In this document: one piece after another, positions 56,538 to 64,000 of the stretch
Layout: the number at the start of each line of letters is the position of its first letter
Numbering within the stretch: the stretch's first letter is position 1
NCBI GenBank assembly: GCA_963822955.1
Contig: CAWGJS010000007.1
Span: 434,001-498,000 of the forward strand
Length of the DNA stretch: 64,000 bases
Direction of reading: 5' to 3'
Source: JAJYUU01 sp963822955
Lineage (GTDB): Bacteria > Actinomycetota > Actinomycetes > Streptosporangiales > Streptosporangiaceae
Notes under the pieces: generated by a model
What the model saw: only the letters and a program-made list of their open reading frames with translations
What the model was told of the DNA's origin: nothing
Databases searched by the model: none
Translations under genes and position numbers: made by a program

Positions 56538-57011
56538 TTAACCGAACTGGCCGGGCTGGTAGTCCCCGGCGGGCTGCTGGACGATCACGTTCATGCGGTT
56601 GTAGGCGTTGATGAGCGCGATCGCTGCCACGAGCGCAACGAGCTGGTCGTCGTCGTAGTACTTGGCCGCGTTCGCCCAGGCCTCATCGGTGACGCCACCA
56701 GCCGCGTCGGCGATTCGGGTGCCGTGCTCGGCGAGCTCCAGTGCGGCGCGCTCCGCCTCGGTGAAGACCGTCGCCTCCCGCCACGCCGCGACGAGGTTCA
56801 GCCGCTGCTGGCTTTCACCCGCGTGCAGGGCGTCCTTGGTGTGCATGTCGGTGCAGAAGCCGCAGCCATTGATCTGGCTGGCCCGGAGCTTCACCAGCTC
56901 CTGCGTAGCGGCCGGCAGGCTCGAATCACGCAAGGCGGCCCCTGCCGCGTTGATGTGCTTGACGAGCTTCATCGCGAGTGGGCTGCCGAAGTAATCCAGG
57001 CGGGCGTCCAT
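56538..57011 (-). CDS. AhpD-like carboxymuconolactone decarboxylase family protein
   Basis: The 157-residue protein carries the AhpD/CMD signature with redox Cys pair and His, INGCGFCTDMHTKDALHAGE (about residues 45-64), preceded by helical LVKLRASQ. These proteins reduce peroxides or act in oxidative metabolism. ATG 57011 (MDARLDYF) has GTAGGGAG at good spacing. CMD-family genes are the typical partners of ECF41 sigma factors; the divergent gene is one, and both promoters carry the same signature. Confidence 0.88.
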   Translation of the reverse strand: MDARLDYFGSPLAMKLVKHINAAGAALRDSSLPAATQELVKLRASQINGCGFCTDMHTKDALHAGESQQRLNLVAAWREATVFTEAERAALELAEHGTRIADAAGGVTDEAWANAAKYYDDDQLVALVAAIALINAYNRMNVIVQQPAGDYQPGQFG

Positions 57012-57087
57012 TGCCATCTCCCTACCGTGCGTGCAGGCCGCGGCCTCGGCCGCTGGCTCGCCGGATGGTGTGTTCTTCTGCAAGTCC

Positions 57088-57114
57088 GACGACGCAGCTC
57101 CCCGGAATGTGAGG
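57088..57114 (-). promoter_or_regulatory. ECF41-type promoter of the AhpD-like gene
   Basis: Read on the minus strand: CCTCACA (57114-57108), a 16-base spacer, then CGTC (57091-57088). The ECF41 consensus is TGTCACA-N16-CGTC. Start codon 57011 lies 77 bases beyond the -10 element. Confidence 0.65.
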
Positions 57115-57126
57115 CGGGCGGCAGGC

Positions 57127-57151
57127 TCACAGTTCGGTGGGCTGTTTCGTC
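57127..57151 (+). promoter_or_regulatory. ECF41-type promoter of the sigma factor gene
   Basis: TCACA (57127-57131, in GCTCACA) is followed by a 16-base spacer and CGTC (57148-57151). It is the same CTCACA-N16-CGTC signature as the divergent promoter and implies autoregulation. Confidence 0.65.
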
Positions 57152-57188
57152 GAACTGGTGAGGGGCAAGCGAAACGGGGAAGGCAGGC

Positions 57189-58130
57189 ATGGCGAGCACC
57201 CGATCCGGGCCAGCAGACGGCCGGCCCGACCCGGACCTGAGCGCGATCATGCGCGAGCGGCGTCAGCTGATGAATCTCGCCTACCGCCTGCTGGGCTCCC
57301 TGGCCGAGGCCGAGGATGCCGTACAGGAGACCTACGCCCGCTGGTACGCATTGTCCCGGCAGCAGCAGGACGGCATCGAGTCACCAGGCGCCTGGCTGAC
57401 AACGGTCGCCAGCCGCATCTGCCTCGACATGCTCGGCTCGGCACGCGCCCGGCGGGAGCGCTACGTGGGGGAATGGGTCCCTGAGCCGCTGCCCGATCCG
57501 GCCGAGTGGATCAGCGCCCGGCCGGGCGCCATCACCGCTGACCCGGCCGACCGGGTCACCCTGGATGAGTCCGTCAGCATGGCTTTCCTCGTCGTGCTTG
57601 AGTCGATGACCCCTGCCGAACGTGTCGCGTTCGTCCTGCACGACGTCTTCGCCTACTCATTCGCCGAAATAGCCGACATCACCGGCCGTTCGCCGGCGGC
57701 ATGCCGCCAGCTTGCCTCCTCGGCCCGTCGGCGCGTTCGCGCGTCCCAGCCTCCTGCGACGCCGACGGCCCGGCAGGCCGGCATCGTCAGGGATTTCAAG
57801 CAGGCATGGCAAGCCAGGGACATCGGCGCGCTCGTCGGCCTGCTCGACGCTGACGCAACCGTGATCGCCGACGGCGGCGGCCTGGTCAGCGCGGCGCTCC
57901 GACCGGTCGAAGGCGCCGAGCAGATCGCGCGCTATGTGATCGAGATCGCCAGCCGGGCTCCCAGCAACCTCACGATCCTGGAACGCACGGTCAACGGCCA
58001 GCCCGGCCTGGTGGCTCAGCAAGACGGCGCCACCGTAACGGTCTTCGCGTTTGATATCGCAGGCGAGCGGATCAAGCACATCTGGGCAGTCCGCAACCCC
58101 GACAAGCTCCGCCCCTGGAGGGCGCCCTAA
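57189..58130 (+). CDS. ECF41 family RNA polymerase sigma factor
   Basis: The 313-residue sigma factor has region 2 (LAYRLLGSLAEAEDAVQETY, ARWYAL), the ECF41 linker variant GEWVPEPLPDPAEW, region 4 (MTPAERVAFVLHDVFAYSFA, then IADITGRSPAACRQLASSAR) and a C-terminal SnoaL-like domain with DGGG and NPDKL motifs (VIADGGGLVSA; WAVRNPDKLRPW). In ECF41 the fused C-terminal domain replaces an anti-sigma factor. ATG follows GGGGAAGG. It is divergent from the AhpD-like gene. Confidence 0.93.
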   Translation: MASTRSGPADGRPDPDLSAIMRERRQLMNLAYRLLGSLAEAEDAVQETYARWYALSRQQQDGIESPGAWLTTVASRICLDMLGSARARRERYVGEWVPEPLPDPAEWISARPGAITADPADRVTLDESVSMAFLVVLESMTPAERVAFVLHDVFAYSFAEIADITGRSPAACRQLASSARRRVRASQPPATPTARQAGIVRDFKQAWQARDIGALVGLLDADATVIADGGGLVSAALRPVEGAEQIARYVIEIASRAPSNLTILERTVNGQPGLVAQQDGATVTVFAFDIAGERIKHIWAVRNPDKLRPWRAP

Positions 58131-58147
58131 GCCGCCCAGTCCGCGCG

Positions 58148-59077
58148 TCACCAGAAGGAAAGGTGCACGCCGAGCAGCGGCCCGATGACCGACGCGACCT
58201 GCTCACTCCCGAAGTCCTGCAGCACCGGCTGCGCCTTGCCTCCCACCGTGATCAGGTCGCCCACGCAGCCTGCCGGGCTGATGACCAAGGGTGGTCTCGA
58301 TGGCGCGATCGGCACCAGCCGCAGAGTGAACGTTGAACCAGTCATCGCAGGGCAGCTCAGCGGGCCCGGCGGGCTCAGCGTGCGCAGCCCGTTCAGCACC
58401 CGGGCGAGCCGGTCGATCACCGGCCGTCCGAACGTCTTCGTGACGGTCCGCGCCTTGCCGTGCATGTTCACCAGCGTGGCGGTGACCGTCACCGACCGGA
58501 ACGCCGCCGGATCGAGGTACTCGGCGGCGGTCCGTGGCGGGTACCAGACGACCTCGGCGTCAGCCCGCACGATCGTGCCGCCGCGCGGCCCAGCCGCCAG
58601 CGTGGCCAGCAGCATCGTGTTCTGGTCGATGCCCGCTGGCGGCCGCGTGAGCGCGTAGGAGACCAACAGGTAGAAGTCAGTGCCGCCCTGGCCGCTAGCT
58701 CCCGAGCCTGTGCCGCTGATCGTGTCTCCCGCCGGGACGTGGGCCTGCAGGAAGCCGGACGCGGCATCGAGCGACTGTGGCACCAGGTAGAACCTGCTGA
58801 CGTCTACCAGGTCGTCGCTGCCGATCGACTCGGCGCGCTCCGGCTGCGGCCGCGCGCTGATGCGGCGTGCGCCAGGCGGCAGGATCAGGCTAGCCAGCAT
58901 CCGCCGGCCGACAGTACGGGCCAGGGCGGCAGAACCGCCAGGCGGGACGAGGGCGCGGGTGGTCACCGCAGGCCGGGACTCGTGCCGTGCCGGTGCCGCA
59001 CTGCCGCAGCCGGCCATCGCAGCGCCCACTGCGATCACCACCATTGCGCCCACGGCGTGAGCTCGCTGACCATGCAT
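58148..59077 (-). CDS. Lipoprotein of unknown function
   Basis: The 309-residue protein begins MHGQRAHAVGAMVVIAVGAA followed by the lipobox MAGCGS (Cys 24), so it is an exported lipid-anchored protein. The mature part is beta-rich without a recognised domain (RFYLVPQSLDAASGFLQAHV, VVWYPPRTAAEYLDPAAFRS, LITVGGKAQPVL). The frame is open for 290 bases upstream, but GGAGGT lies 6 bases before ATG 59077. It converges on the ECF41 gene 17 bases away. Confidence 0.72.
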   Translation of the reverse strand: MHGQRAHAVGAMVVIAVGAAMAGCGSAAPARHESRPAVTTRALVPPGGSAALARTVGRRMLASLILPPGARRISARPQPERAESIGSDDLVDVSRFYLVPQSLDAASGFLQAHVPAGDTISGTGSGASGQGGTDFYLLVSYALTRPPAGIDQNTMLLATLAAGPRGGTIVRADAEVVWYPPRTAAEYLDPAAFRSVTVTATLVNMHGKARTVTKTFGRPVIDRLARVLNGLRTLSPPGPLSCPAMTGSTFTLRLVPIAPSRPPLVISPAGCVGDLITVGGKAQPVLQDFGSEQVASVIGPLLGVHLSFW

Positions 59078-59153
59078 CGCTGACCTCCGGGAGGCGCCAG
59101 GCGGCCGCTTCTCGCGCACGAGCGGCGCACCGTGACTGAGACGCGTGCCGACG

Positions 59154-60095
59154 TCAGCTGGTTCCACGTGGACCGGGTCCGGCCACGGTGACTTCGGGCA
59201 GCAGCTTCTCGTAGGCATCAAGATCCGGCTCGCCGCCCGGTGCCACTGACGCCGACAGCGCCACGGCATGCCTGAGCATGTCGGGCCACGACCAGCCGAG
59301 CGCGACGCCGGGGACGAATCCGGCGACGAGCGCATCGCGGCGGCCGACCAGCGTCTGCTGGCCGGCATCATGGAGCCCTGGCGGCATGACTGCGGCGCGC
59401 CACCGTCCCTCGGCGGTGACCGCCCAGATGTCCGGTTGAGTAAGCAGAACGACCGAGCCGGCTCCGATCGCCATCAGCTCGGCTGCGACGCGTCCGGCTG
59501 TCTCGGGGTCGTCGGTCGCAGGGTCATCGAGCTCGGAGCTATCGGGGATCGCCAGCGCGGGACCGCGGGCAGCGCCGTATCGCAGCGCGCTACCACCTGC
59601 GTCCAGGATGACGGGCACCCCAGCTCCGGTCGCGTAACTGGTCAGCGACCCGTACGTCTCAGCGGGCAGGCCAGCCGGCAAGCTGCCGCACAGCACCACC
59701 GCGGTCGCGCCGTCGAGCATCGCGCGGTAGTCGGCGGCCAGCCGGCCAAGTTCCTCGGTCGTGATGTACGGCGCCGGCTCCTCGAAGCTGGTCACCAGGC
59801 CCGTCGAGGCATCGGCGACCCGGACCACCCGACGCGACTCAGCCGTGATCCGGGTGAACTGCGTCGCCACGCCGGCCCGCGCCAGCTGGATTCTGATCAG
59901 CTCTCCCGAAGAGCCGCCCGCAAGGCCGGCGACGACGACGTCGTGCCCGAAAGTGTGCAGCAGCCGCGCCACGGCCAGCCCGCGACCGCCAGCCTCATGC
60001 CGCACCCGGCCGACCTGGTTCGCGGCGCCCTGCACCAGCCTGTCTGCCTGATAGTGCACGTGCAGAGCCGGGTTCAAGGTGACCGTGATGATCAC
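59154..60095 (-). CDS. PfkB-family sugar kinase-like protein, degenerate motifs
   Basis: The 313-residue protein has the fold and order of 1-phosphofructokinase/tagatose-6-P kinase: TVTLNPALHVHYQAD, AGGRGLAVARLLHTFGHDVV, GSLPAGLPAETYGSL and VGRRDALVAGFV. Key positions deviate. The substrate Asp after NPAL is His. The GGKGxN motif reads GGRGLA. The NxxE motif reads DSSE. The GAGD anion hole reads GRRD, keeping only the catalytic Asp. Activity is therefore doubtful or altered. GTG 60095 overlaps the flavodoxin-like gene's stop (GTGA), so the two are coupled. Confidence 0.75.
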   Translation of the reverse strand: MIITVTLNPALHVHYQADRLVQGAANQVGRVRHEAGGRGLAVARLLHTFGHDVVVAGLAGGSSGELIRIQLARAGVATQFTRITAESRRVVRVADASTGLVTSFEEPAPYITTEELGRLAADYRAMLDGATAVVLCGSLPAGLPAETYGSLTSYATGAGVPVILDAGGSALRYGAARGPALAIPDSSELDDPATDDPETAGRVAAELMAIGAGSVVLLTQPDIWAVTAEGRWRAAVMPPGLHDAGQQTLVGRRDALVAGFVPGVALGWSWPDMLRHAVALSASVAPGGEPDLDAYEKLLPEVTVAGPGPRGTS

Positions 60096-60556
60096 CCGGT
60101 TACCTCCCCGGCCACTCCCGCGGCAACGAGCGCGCCGAGTTCCCAGCACGCCTCCAGGTCAGCTTTCCCCGGCGTCCCTGTGACGGCTACTGCCGGCCGA
60201 ACCTGCTGCCAGGCCAGGCCCGTCGTAATCGACTCCACCGCCCGGACGGCGCCGCCGGTGTCAAGATTTCCGTGCACATACAGGCCGTACGGGCGTCGCC
60301 TGGTCGCCTCCAGGCAGGGGTAATAGATGGTGTCAAAGAAGTACTTCAGGGCGCCCGACATATAGCCGATGTTCGCCGGAGTGCCGAGGACGTAGCCATC
60401 GGCAGCCAGCACGTCCGGCACTGCCGCGGTCAGGGCCGGTCGGACAACCACGTCCACGCCCTCGATCTCGTCGGTCCGCGCGCCGCTCGCGGCGGCCTCG
60501 AACATCGCCTGGAGCGCAGGTGACGGCGTGTAATGAACGATCAGCAGTGTCGGCAT
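60092..60556 (-). CDS. Flavodoxin-like NAD(P)H-dependent FMN protein
   Basis: The 154-residue protein has a flavodoxin/FMN-reductase fold: LLIVHYTPSPALQAMFEAAA (phosphate-binding loop region, residues 4-23), GYVLGTPANIGYMSGALKYF (FMN isoalloxazine region, about 78-97) and YGLYVHGN. Members carry FMN and reduce quinones or act as electron carriers. The start at 60556 matches the family N-terminus, although the frame is open upstream. Translation appears coupled with the PfkB-like gene through a GTGA overlap. Confidence 0.82.
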   Translation of the reverse strand: MPTLLIVHYTPSPALQAMFEAAASGARTDEIEGVDVVVRPALTAAVPDVLAADGYVLGTPANIGYMSGALKYFFDTIYYPCLEATRRRPYGLYVHGNLDTGGAVRAVESITTGLAWQQVRPAVAVTGTPGKADLEACWELGALVAAGVAGEVTG

Positions 60557-60665
60557 TACAACCGAGCCTAGACTGCTCACCTGCCGACATGGGTCATGGC
60601 GACCCGAGCCGCCGTGGCCGGGTGGGTCCTGGCTTCGCTTGATGCGTGACGGTCGGGGCGTTACC

Positions 60666-61940
60666 ATGAGCGGCGTGAGTGCTGCGGCGATCAGCCGTCG
60701 CGCCGGACTGGGATTAGCGGGCACGGCGCTGACGATCGCGCTCGCTGCGGGGACGGGTTGCGGAAGCTCTGCACCGCACATGGTTCTGCAAGGGCACCCG
60801 CGTGCGCAGGCGGTTGCGGTGGAGCCTGAGCCCGTCAGCCTCCTGCTACCGCGAGTGCCGGGCGGCTTGCCCTGGCCAGTCAAGCTGAGCACCGCCGACG
60901 GCAGCTATGTCATTGCGCGCAGTGGGGTGATCCACCGGCTCCCGCCCACAGCCCGGCACCTGCACGCCCGTGTCGCCTACCCGGCGGGCTCCGTCTGGCG
61001 GCTCGGGTTGGCGGGTGTCTGGGCGGCGATGCGCAGCGGCCATCTAGTGATCTTCCGGAACCGGGAGGTGATCTGGCAGAGCGCGGCGCGCTACGCAGTC
61101 CGGTACGCGGACAGCATGAACATGGTCCTAGCAGGCCGCCCGGGCGTGGCGTTCGAAGTCCGCCAGGATGGCCCATGGTTCATGGCCCGGTGGCATAGGC
61201 CCGAGCATCGGGTGGCCACAGCGGGATGGCCAGAGATGTGGACACGCTCGGGGAACCTCGTCGCCGTGCTGCACCAGCGAGGCAGCAGCTACGGCTACGC
61301 GGTTTTCTCGCCTTCAGGCACTCGCCTCGCCACACTGGCGACCGGGCTGATCGGCTCGGTAGTCGACCAGCGTTACGATGATCCTGCCTCCGGCACCTTC
61401 TGGTACCTCAACGGCAGCGGGGACCTGCTTCAAACGGACGGCTCGGCAACGAGCGTCATCGCCAACACCCGCGCTCTCGGCCTTACCTCAGTGCCCTACC
61501 TCGGAATCCTCGGCCGCGGACTGATCCAGCTCCTCTCGGCCAACTGGCGGCAAGGGCAGGTCATCCTCTACCCAGACGGCCAGTTGTTCGCAAAGATCCC
61601 GGCGCCAAAGGGGCAAGCGGCCGGCTTCGGAGCGCTTTCCGTCAGCCCGAGCCGCCGTATGGTTGCCTACATCCTGACAGACGACTCCAACGACGGCTCG
61701 ACAATATTCTTGGTGCGGCCAGGCAGTAGCGCGGTGGCCGTGTACCGGACGGCCCATGGGAGTTCGCCCTGTGCTGCTCCTCCGCTGGCCTGGCACGGGT
61801 CGTGGCTGTCCTACGCGCCGCCCGGAGGCCGGGCGGTCCTGATCGACACTGTCGGTAGTCACCGGATCATTCGGCTGCCGTCCACCCTGCCGGGTGGCAA
61901 CGGGCGTTCGGTTCGGGTTAGAGCCGTCTCCTGGCTATAG
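60666..61940 (+). CDS. Lipoprotein with possible Tat-type signal
   Basis: The 424-residue protein starts with an Arg-pair signal (AAISRRAGLGLAGTALTIAL) ending in lipobox AAGTGCGSS, so it is probably exported and lipid-anchored. The mature part looks like a beta-propeller of weak repeats (SVWRLGLAGVWAAMRSGHLV, VAVLHQRGSSYGYAVFSPSG, FGALSVSPSRRMVAYILTDD), but no domain is assigned. ATG 60666 is chosen; the frame is open to 60639. It is divergent from the flavodoxin-like gene. Confidence 0.72.
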   Translation: MSGVSAAAISRRAGLGLAGTALTIALAAGTGCGSSAPHMVLQGHPRAQAVAVEPEPVSLLLPRVPGGLPWPVKLSTADGSYVIARSGVIHRLPPTARHLHARVAYPAGSVWRLGLAGVWAAMRSGHLVIFRNREVIWQSAARYAVRYADSMNMVLAGRPGVAFEVRQDGPWFMARWHRPEHRVATAGWPEMWTRSGNLVAVLHQRGSSYGYAVFSPSGTRLATLATGLIGSVVDQRYDDPASGTFWYLNGSGDLLQTDGSATSVIANTRALGLTSVPYLGILGRGLIQLLSANWRQGQVILYPDGQLFAKIPAPKGQAAGFGALSVSPSRRMVAYILTDDSNDGSTIFLVRPGSSAVAVYRTAHGSSPCAAPPLAWHGSWLSYAPPGGRAVLIDTVGSHRIIRLPSTLPGGNGRSVRVRAVSWL

Positions 61941-62047
61941 CCCACTGCGTCGGCCGCGGGTCGCTTTATGCGAGTCGCAAGCGGGCAGCCGCCTGTTGAC
62001 GCCTCCCAGTTCCCGATCTGACAGCGCTTGTCGGTTACCGTAGCGCG

Positions 62048-62407
62048 ATGCGCCGGCTCGTCGTCTGCACGCTGCTGGACGTGTGCTGCGTGCTCGCGTT
62101 CGTCATCATCGGCAGGCATACCCACCGCAACGGCGACAGCCTGGCCGGGATCTGGCACACCGCCTGGCCCTTCCTTTCCGGGCTGGCCATCGGCCTGGTC
62201 GCGGTCAGGTACTGGCGGCAGCCGGCTGCGATCAGGCCAGCCGGCCTCGGGGCGTGGATCGGCGCGGCCGGAGCCGGCATGGTAATCCGGGTGCTAGCCG
62301 GTCAGGGCACGGCTATTGCTTTCATCGGGGTGACCTTGGCCTTCCTGGCACTGTTCATCCTGGGCTGGCGTGTCGTCGCGCAGGCTAGCAGTCACTTCCG
62401 TCACTAG
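62048..62407 (+). CDS. DUF3054 domain-containing membrane protein
   Basis: The 119-residue protein has four membrane helices (LLDVCCVLAFVIIGRHTH, WPFLSGLAIGLVAVRYW, GAWIGAAGAGMVIRVLAG, FIGVTLAFLALFILGWRVV). The Asp in the first helix, the HTHR loop and the RxxxGQGT-like motif in RVLAGQGTA are typical of DUF3054. The function is unknown. It stands alone on the plus strand; ATG overlaps GTAGCG with no strong ribosome binding site, so it may be leaderless. Confidence 0.85.
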   Translation: MRRLVVCTLLDVCCVLAFVIIGRHTHRNGDSLAGIWHTAWPFLSGLAIGLVAVRYWRQPAAIRPAGLGAWIGAAGAGMVIRVLAGQGTAIAFIGVTLAFLALFILGWRVVAQASSHFRH

Positions 62408-62430
62408 CGTCCCGGTAGCCGACAGCGGGG

Positions 62431-62460
62431 TTGACTGACCTGGCCGTTGTGACCGCATAC
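62431..62460 (+). promoter_or_regulatory. Possible promoter of the lipoprotein-AAA ATPase unit
   Basis: TTGACT (62431-62436) is followed at 18 bases by GCATAC (62455-62460), close to a sigma-70 type promoter. It lies 62 bases before the lipoprotein start. Confidence 0.35.
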
Positions 62461-62522
62461 TCCAAGTAAGCCTGCGGCCGGCCGGGGGCTGGCAGCTTGC
62501 TCGGACGGGAGGCGCCAGGCAG

Positions 62523-63203
62523 ATGCGGCAGCTTCGCCGGACCGCAATCGCCACCGCTTTCGCGGCTGCGGCCGCCGCACTGACCGTGACCTTGCTGGCA
62601 GGCTGCGCGGCGCCTGCGTACACCTACGCCGCCGATATGCACGACCACGCCTATTTCAAGGTGCCCTCGAACTGGGAGCAGGTGGACCCGCGTTCGCTCG
62701 CCGACGCGCAGCTAGTCCTGCTGAGCCGCTCCGCGGCCGGTCCGGCGGGCGGAAACTTCGCGTGGTCGCGCGCCTACGCGGCTACCCTCGATCCGCCGCC
62801 GAGTGCCCTGCTGACCGGGTCGGGGGCCCCTGTCGTCTACGCGAGTGTCCAGAACCTCAGGGTCTCGCTCCGCGGCGCGCTGTCCTTCGACCAGATGCGC
62901 GACCTGCTGTTCCCGGTGACGTCCGCGGACCGGCAGGAAGCAGCGGCAGCAGGCGATAAGCTCACCGGCTTCGACCTCGTGTACAGCAACACGATTACCA
63001 CGACCGACGGCGTACGCGGCATCAACGAGCTGTACGAGTACGACATCAACGGGCAGCCCGATGCCTTCGATCAGACCGTGCTGACCAACAGCGCAACGAC
63101 GAAGCTGTATCTGCTGCTGGTGCAGTGCTATCAGAGCTGCTTCCTCTCGCACGAGGCGCAGATCAAGCAGGTCGTCGACTCGTTCACCGTGCGAGGATCC
63201 TGA
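62523..63203 (+). CDS. Lipoprotein upstream of AAA ATPase
   Basis: The 226-residue protein has a signal with lipobox (FAAAAAALTVTLLAGCAAP, Cys near residue 28) and a mature beta-rich part (AYFKVPSNWEQVDPRSLADA, LTGFDLVYSNTITTTDGVRG, LYLLLVQCYQSCF) resembling actinobacterial lipoproteins of the PsbP/MOG1-like type that have no known function. ATG 62523 follows GGGAGG. It shares one base (TGATG) with the AAA ATPase gene, so both are translated together. Confidence 0.75.
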   Translation: MRQLRRTAIATAFAAAAAALTVTLLAGCAAPAYTYAADMHDHAYFKVPSNWEQVDPRSLADAQLVLLSRSAAGPAGGNFAWSRAYAATLDPPPSALLTGSGAPVVYASVQNLRVSLRGALSFDQMRDLLFPVTSADRQEAAAAGDKLTGFDLVYSNTITTTDGVRGINELYEYDINGQPDAFDQTVLTNSATTKLYLLLVQCYQSCFLSHEAQIKQVVDSFTVRGS

Positions 63204-64000
63204 TGTCAGAGCCACCGAGTAAGCGAGGCCGGCGAGCGCGCCGGGAATGGCAGAAGGACTACGGACTGCTCGGGGTAGGCCGGCAGACGCGACGGCCGCT
63301 GGCCTTGTGGGACCGGCTCAAGTTCAGCGTCCTGTTCACCGGGCTGTGGTTCATCGTCGTCTGGTACCAGATGGCGCAGAACCCGACACTCGGCTTCGCC
63401 GACGCTGCGCGCCAGCAGCTGCAGCTGAACTCGGGCACCGGCCGCTGGCTGGCCCTGCTGTTCGTGCTGGAGGTAGTGCGCCAGCTGAGCTACCTGCTGG
63501 CCGAGCGGTGGCCGTTCTACTACCGGGTGTCGACCGGCGTGTTCGGCCGCGGCGACCAGGTTACTCACCAGCTCAGTGACTACACCCGGTTCCGGCTGGC
63601 CCGCGTCATCAAGATCTTCATCGTGATCGCGATCGTGGCCATCATCCTCGGTCTCGTCTACCACACCACGCCGGTGCAGGGACTGTTCGAGGCGCCGGCT
63701 TCGATCTACCACTCGCTGCCGATCATCCTGTATGGGCTGGCGATCATCTCGCTCGGCATCGCTCAGTTCGTCGCTATCTTCTGGTTCCTCTCCAGGGGCG
63801 GCGTCGACGTGTACTACCCCGGCGACGTGAGCACCAGGTTCTCCGACGTGTGGGGCCAGGACCACGTCCTCGCGCGCGTGCAGGAGAACATCCTCTTCCT
63901 GGAGGACCCGGAGTCGATCGAGGATCACGGCGGTTACGTGCCGGGCGGGATCTTGCTGTGGGGGCCGCCGGGCACCGGCAAGACTCTGATGGCCGAGGCG
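63203..64000 (+). CDS. Membrane-anchored AAA+ ATPase (partial)
   Basis: The gene runs off the window after 266 codons. The N-terminus is basic (MSEPPSKRGRRARREWQKDY). Two membrane segments (VLFTGLWFIVVWYQM; LLFVLEVVRQLSYLLA) are followed by two more (IFIVIAIVAIILGLVYH; PIILYGLAIISLGIAQFVAI). The AAA domain begins FSDVWGQDHVLARVQENILF, and Walker A is GGILLWGPPGTGKT (about 251-264). The layout is FtsH-like, but whether a protease domain follows cannot be seen. It is coupled to the upstream lipoprotein. Confidence 0.85.
   Translation, partial: MSEPPSKRGRRARREWQKDYGLLGVGRQTRRPLALWDRLKFSVLFTGLWFIVVWYQMAQNPTLGFADAARQQLQLNSGTGRWLALLFVLEVVRQLSYLLAERWPFYYRVSTGVFGRGDQVTHQLSDYTRFRLARVIKIFIVIAIVAIILGLVYHTTPVQGLFEAPASIYHSLPIILYGLAIISLGIAQFVAIFWFLSRGGVDVYYPGDVSTRFSDVWGQDHVLARVQENILFLEDPESIEDHGGYVPGGILLWGPPGTGKTLMAEA

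Noticed and set aside
1..64000. Insertion sequences, prophage or integrative element
   Set aside because: No transposase, integrase, terminal repeats or tRNA was seen, and composition is uniform.

Overview
This 64 kb window is high-GC DNA with strong G/C at third codon positions, from an Actinomycetota chromosome. A DprE1-type decaprenylphosphoryl-ribose oxidase, an AftD-type arabinofuranosyltransferase, a DUF2613/DUF3068 pair, an ECF41 sigma factor, a DapE of the actinobacterial type and many Ala/Gly/Arg-rich lipoproteins point to a mycelial or soil actinomycete that makes arabinan-containing cell-surface glycans. The genus cannot be fixed from sequence alone. No rRNA, tRNA, CRISPR array, insertion sequence or prophage was seen, so the window looks like ordinary chromosome.

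Layout. 0-3.6 kb: pirin, DUF1203, a methyltransferase, then an unrecognised pair in which a protein made of seven to eight near-identical ~21-residue HPLLLAALMRR-type helices is followed by a small helical protein. 3.6-10.3 kb: DinG-type helicase, MOSC protein, and an ABC-2 exporter with a LolA-like secreted protein. 10.4-15.7 kb: a Tat-exported DMFase-large-like protein, ctaB, an MGDG-synthase-like glycosyltransferase, a polysaccharide deacetylase and a small membrane protein behind a double palindromic operator. 16-21.6 kb: HtrA-like protease, dapE, a LysR regulator and a divergent aminotransferase. 21.6-32.7 kb: a potassium island (micro-ORF, kdpF, A, B, C, response regulator 1, kdpD, response regulator 2) facing a KimA-like K+ transporter. 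32.8-40.5 kb: Lrp/AsnC regulator, phosphatase, agmatinase-family enzyme, CPBP protease, LysR regulator, acyl-CoA ligase behind a KstR-like operator, and a flippase-like membrane protein.

40.4-56.5 kb is a surface-glycan locus resembling the Mycobacterium tuberculosis Rv0224c-Rv0227c and Rv0236c genes: DUF3068, AftD, GT4, two tandem GT-C-like membrane paralogues separated by a chimeric remnant of GT4 and GT2, an intact GT2, DUF2613, another GT-C-like protein, and a methyltransferase in one frame with DprE1. DprE1 helps supply the decaprenyl-arabinose donor that AftD-type enzymes use, so the locus is functionally coherent. 56.5-64 kb: a divergent AhpD-like gene and ECF41 sigma factor with matching promoter signatures, lipoproteins, a degenerate PfkB-family kinase with a flavodoxin-like protein, a DUF3054 protein, and the start of a membrane-bound AAA ATPase.

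A caution applies to the whole window. At least a dozen conserved genes, several with housekeeping roles (ctaB, dapE, kdpA, aftD, dprE1), are broken by single-base shifts while both halves keep family-like sequence. That pattern fits uncorrected indel errors better than gene decay. Coordinates of such genes are given for the full reconstructed span, with the shift positions noted.
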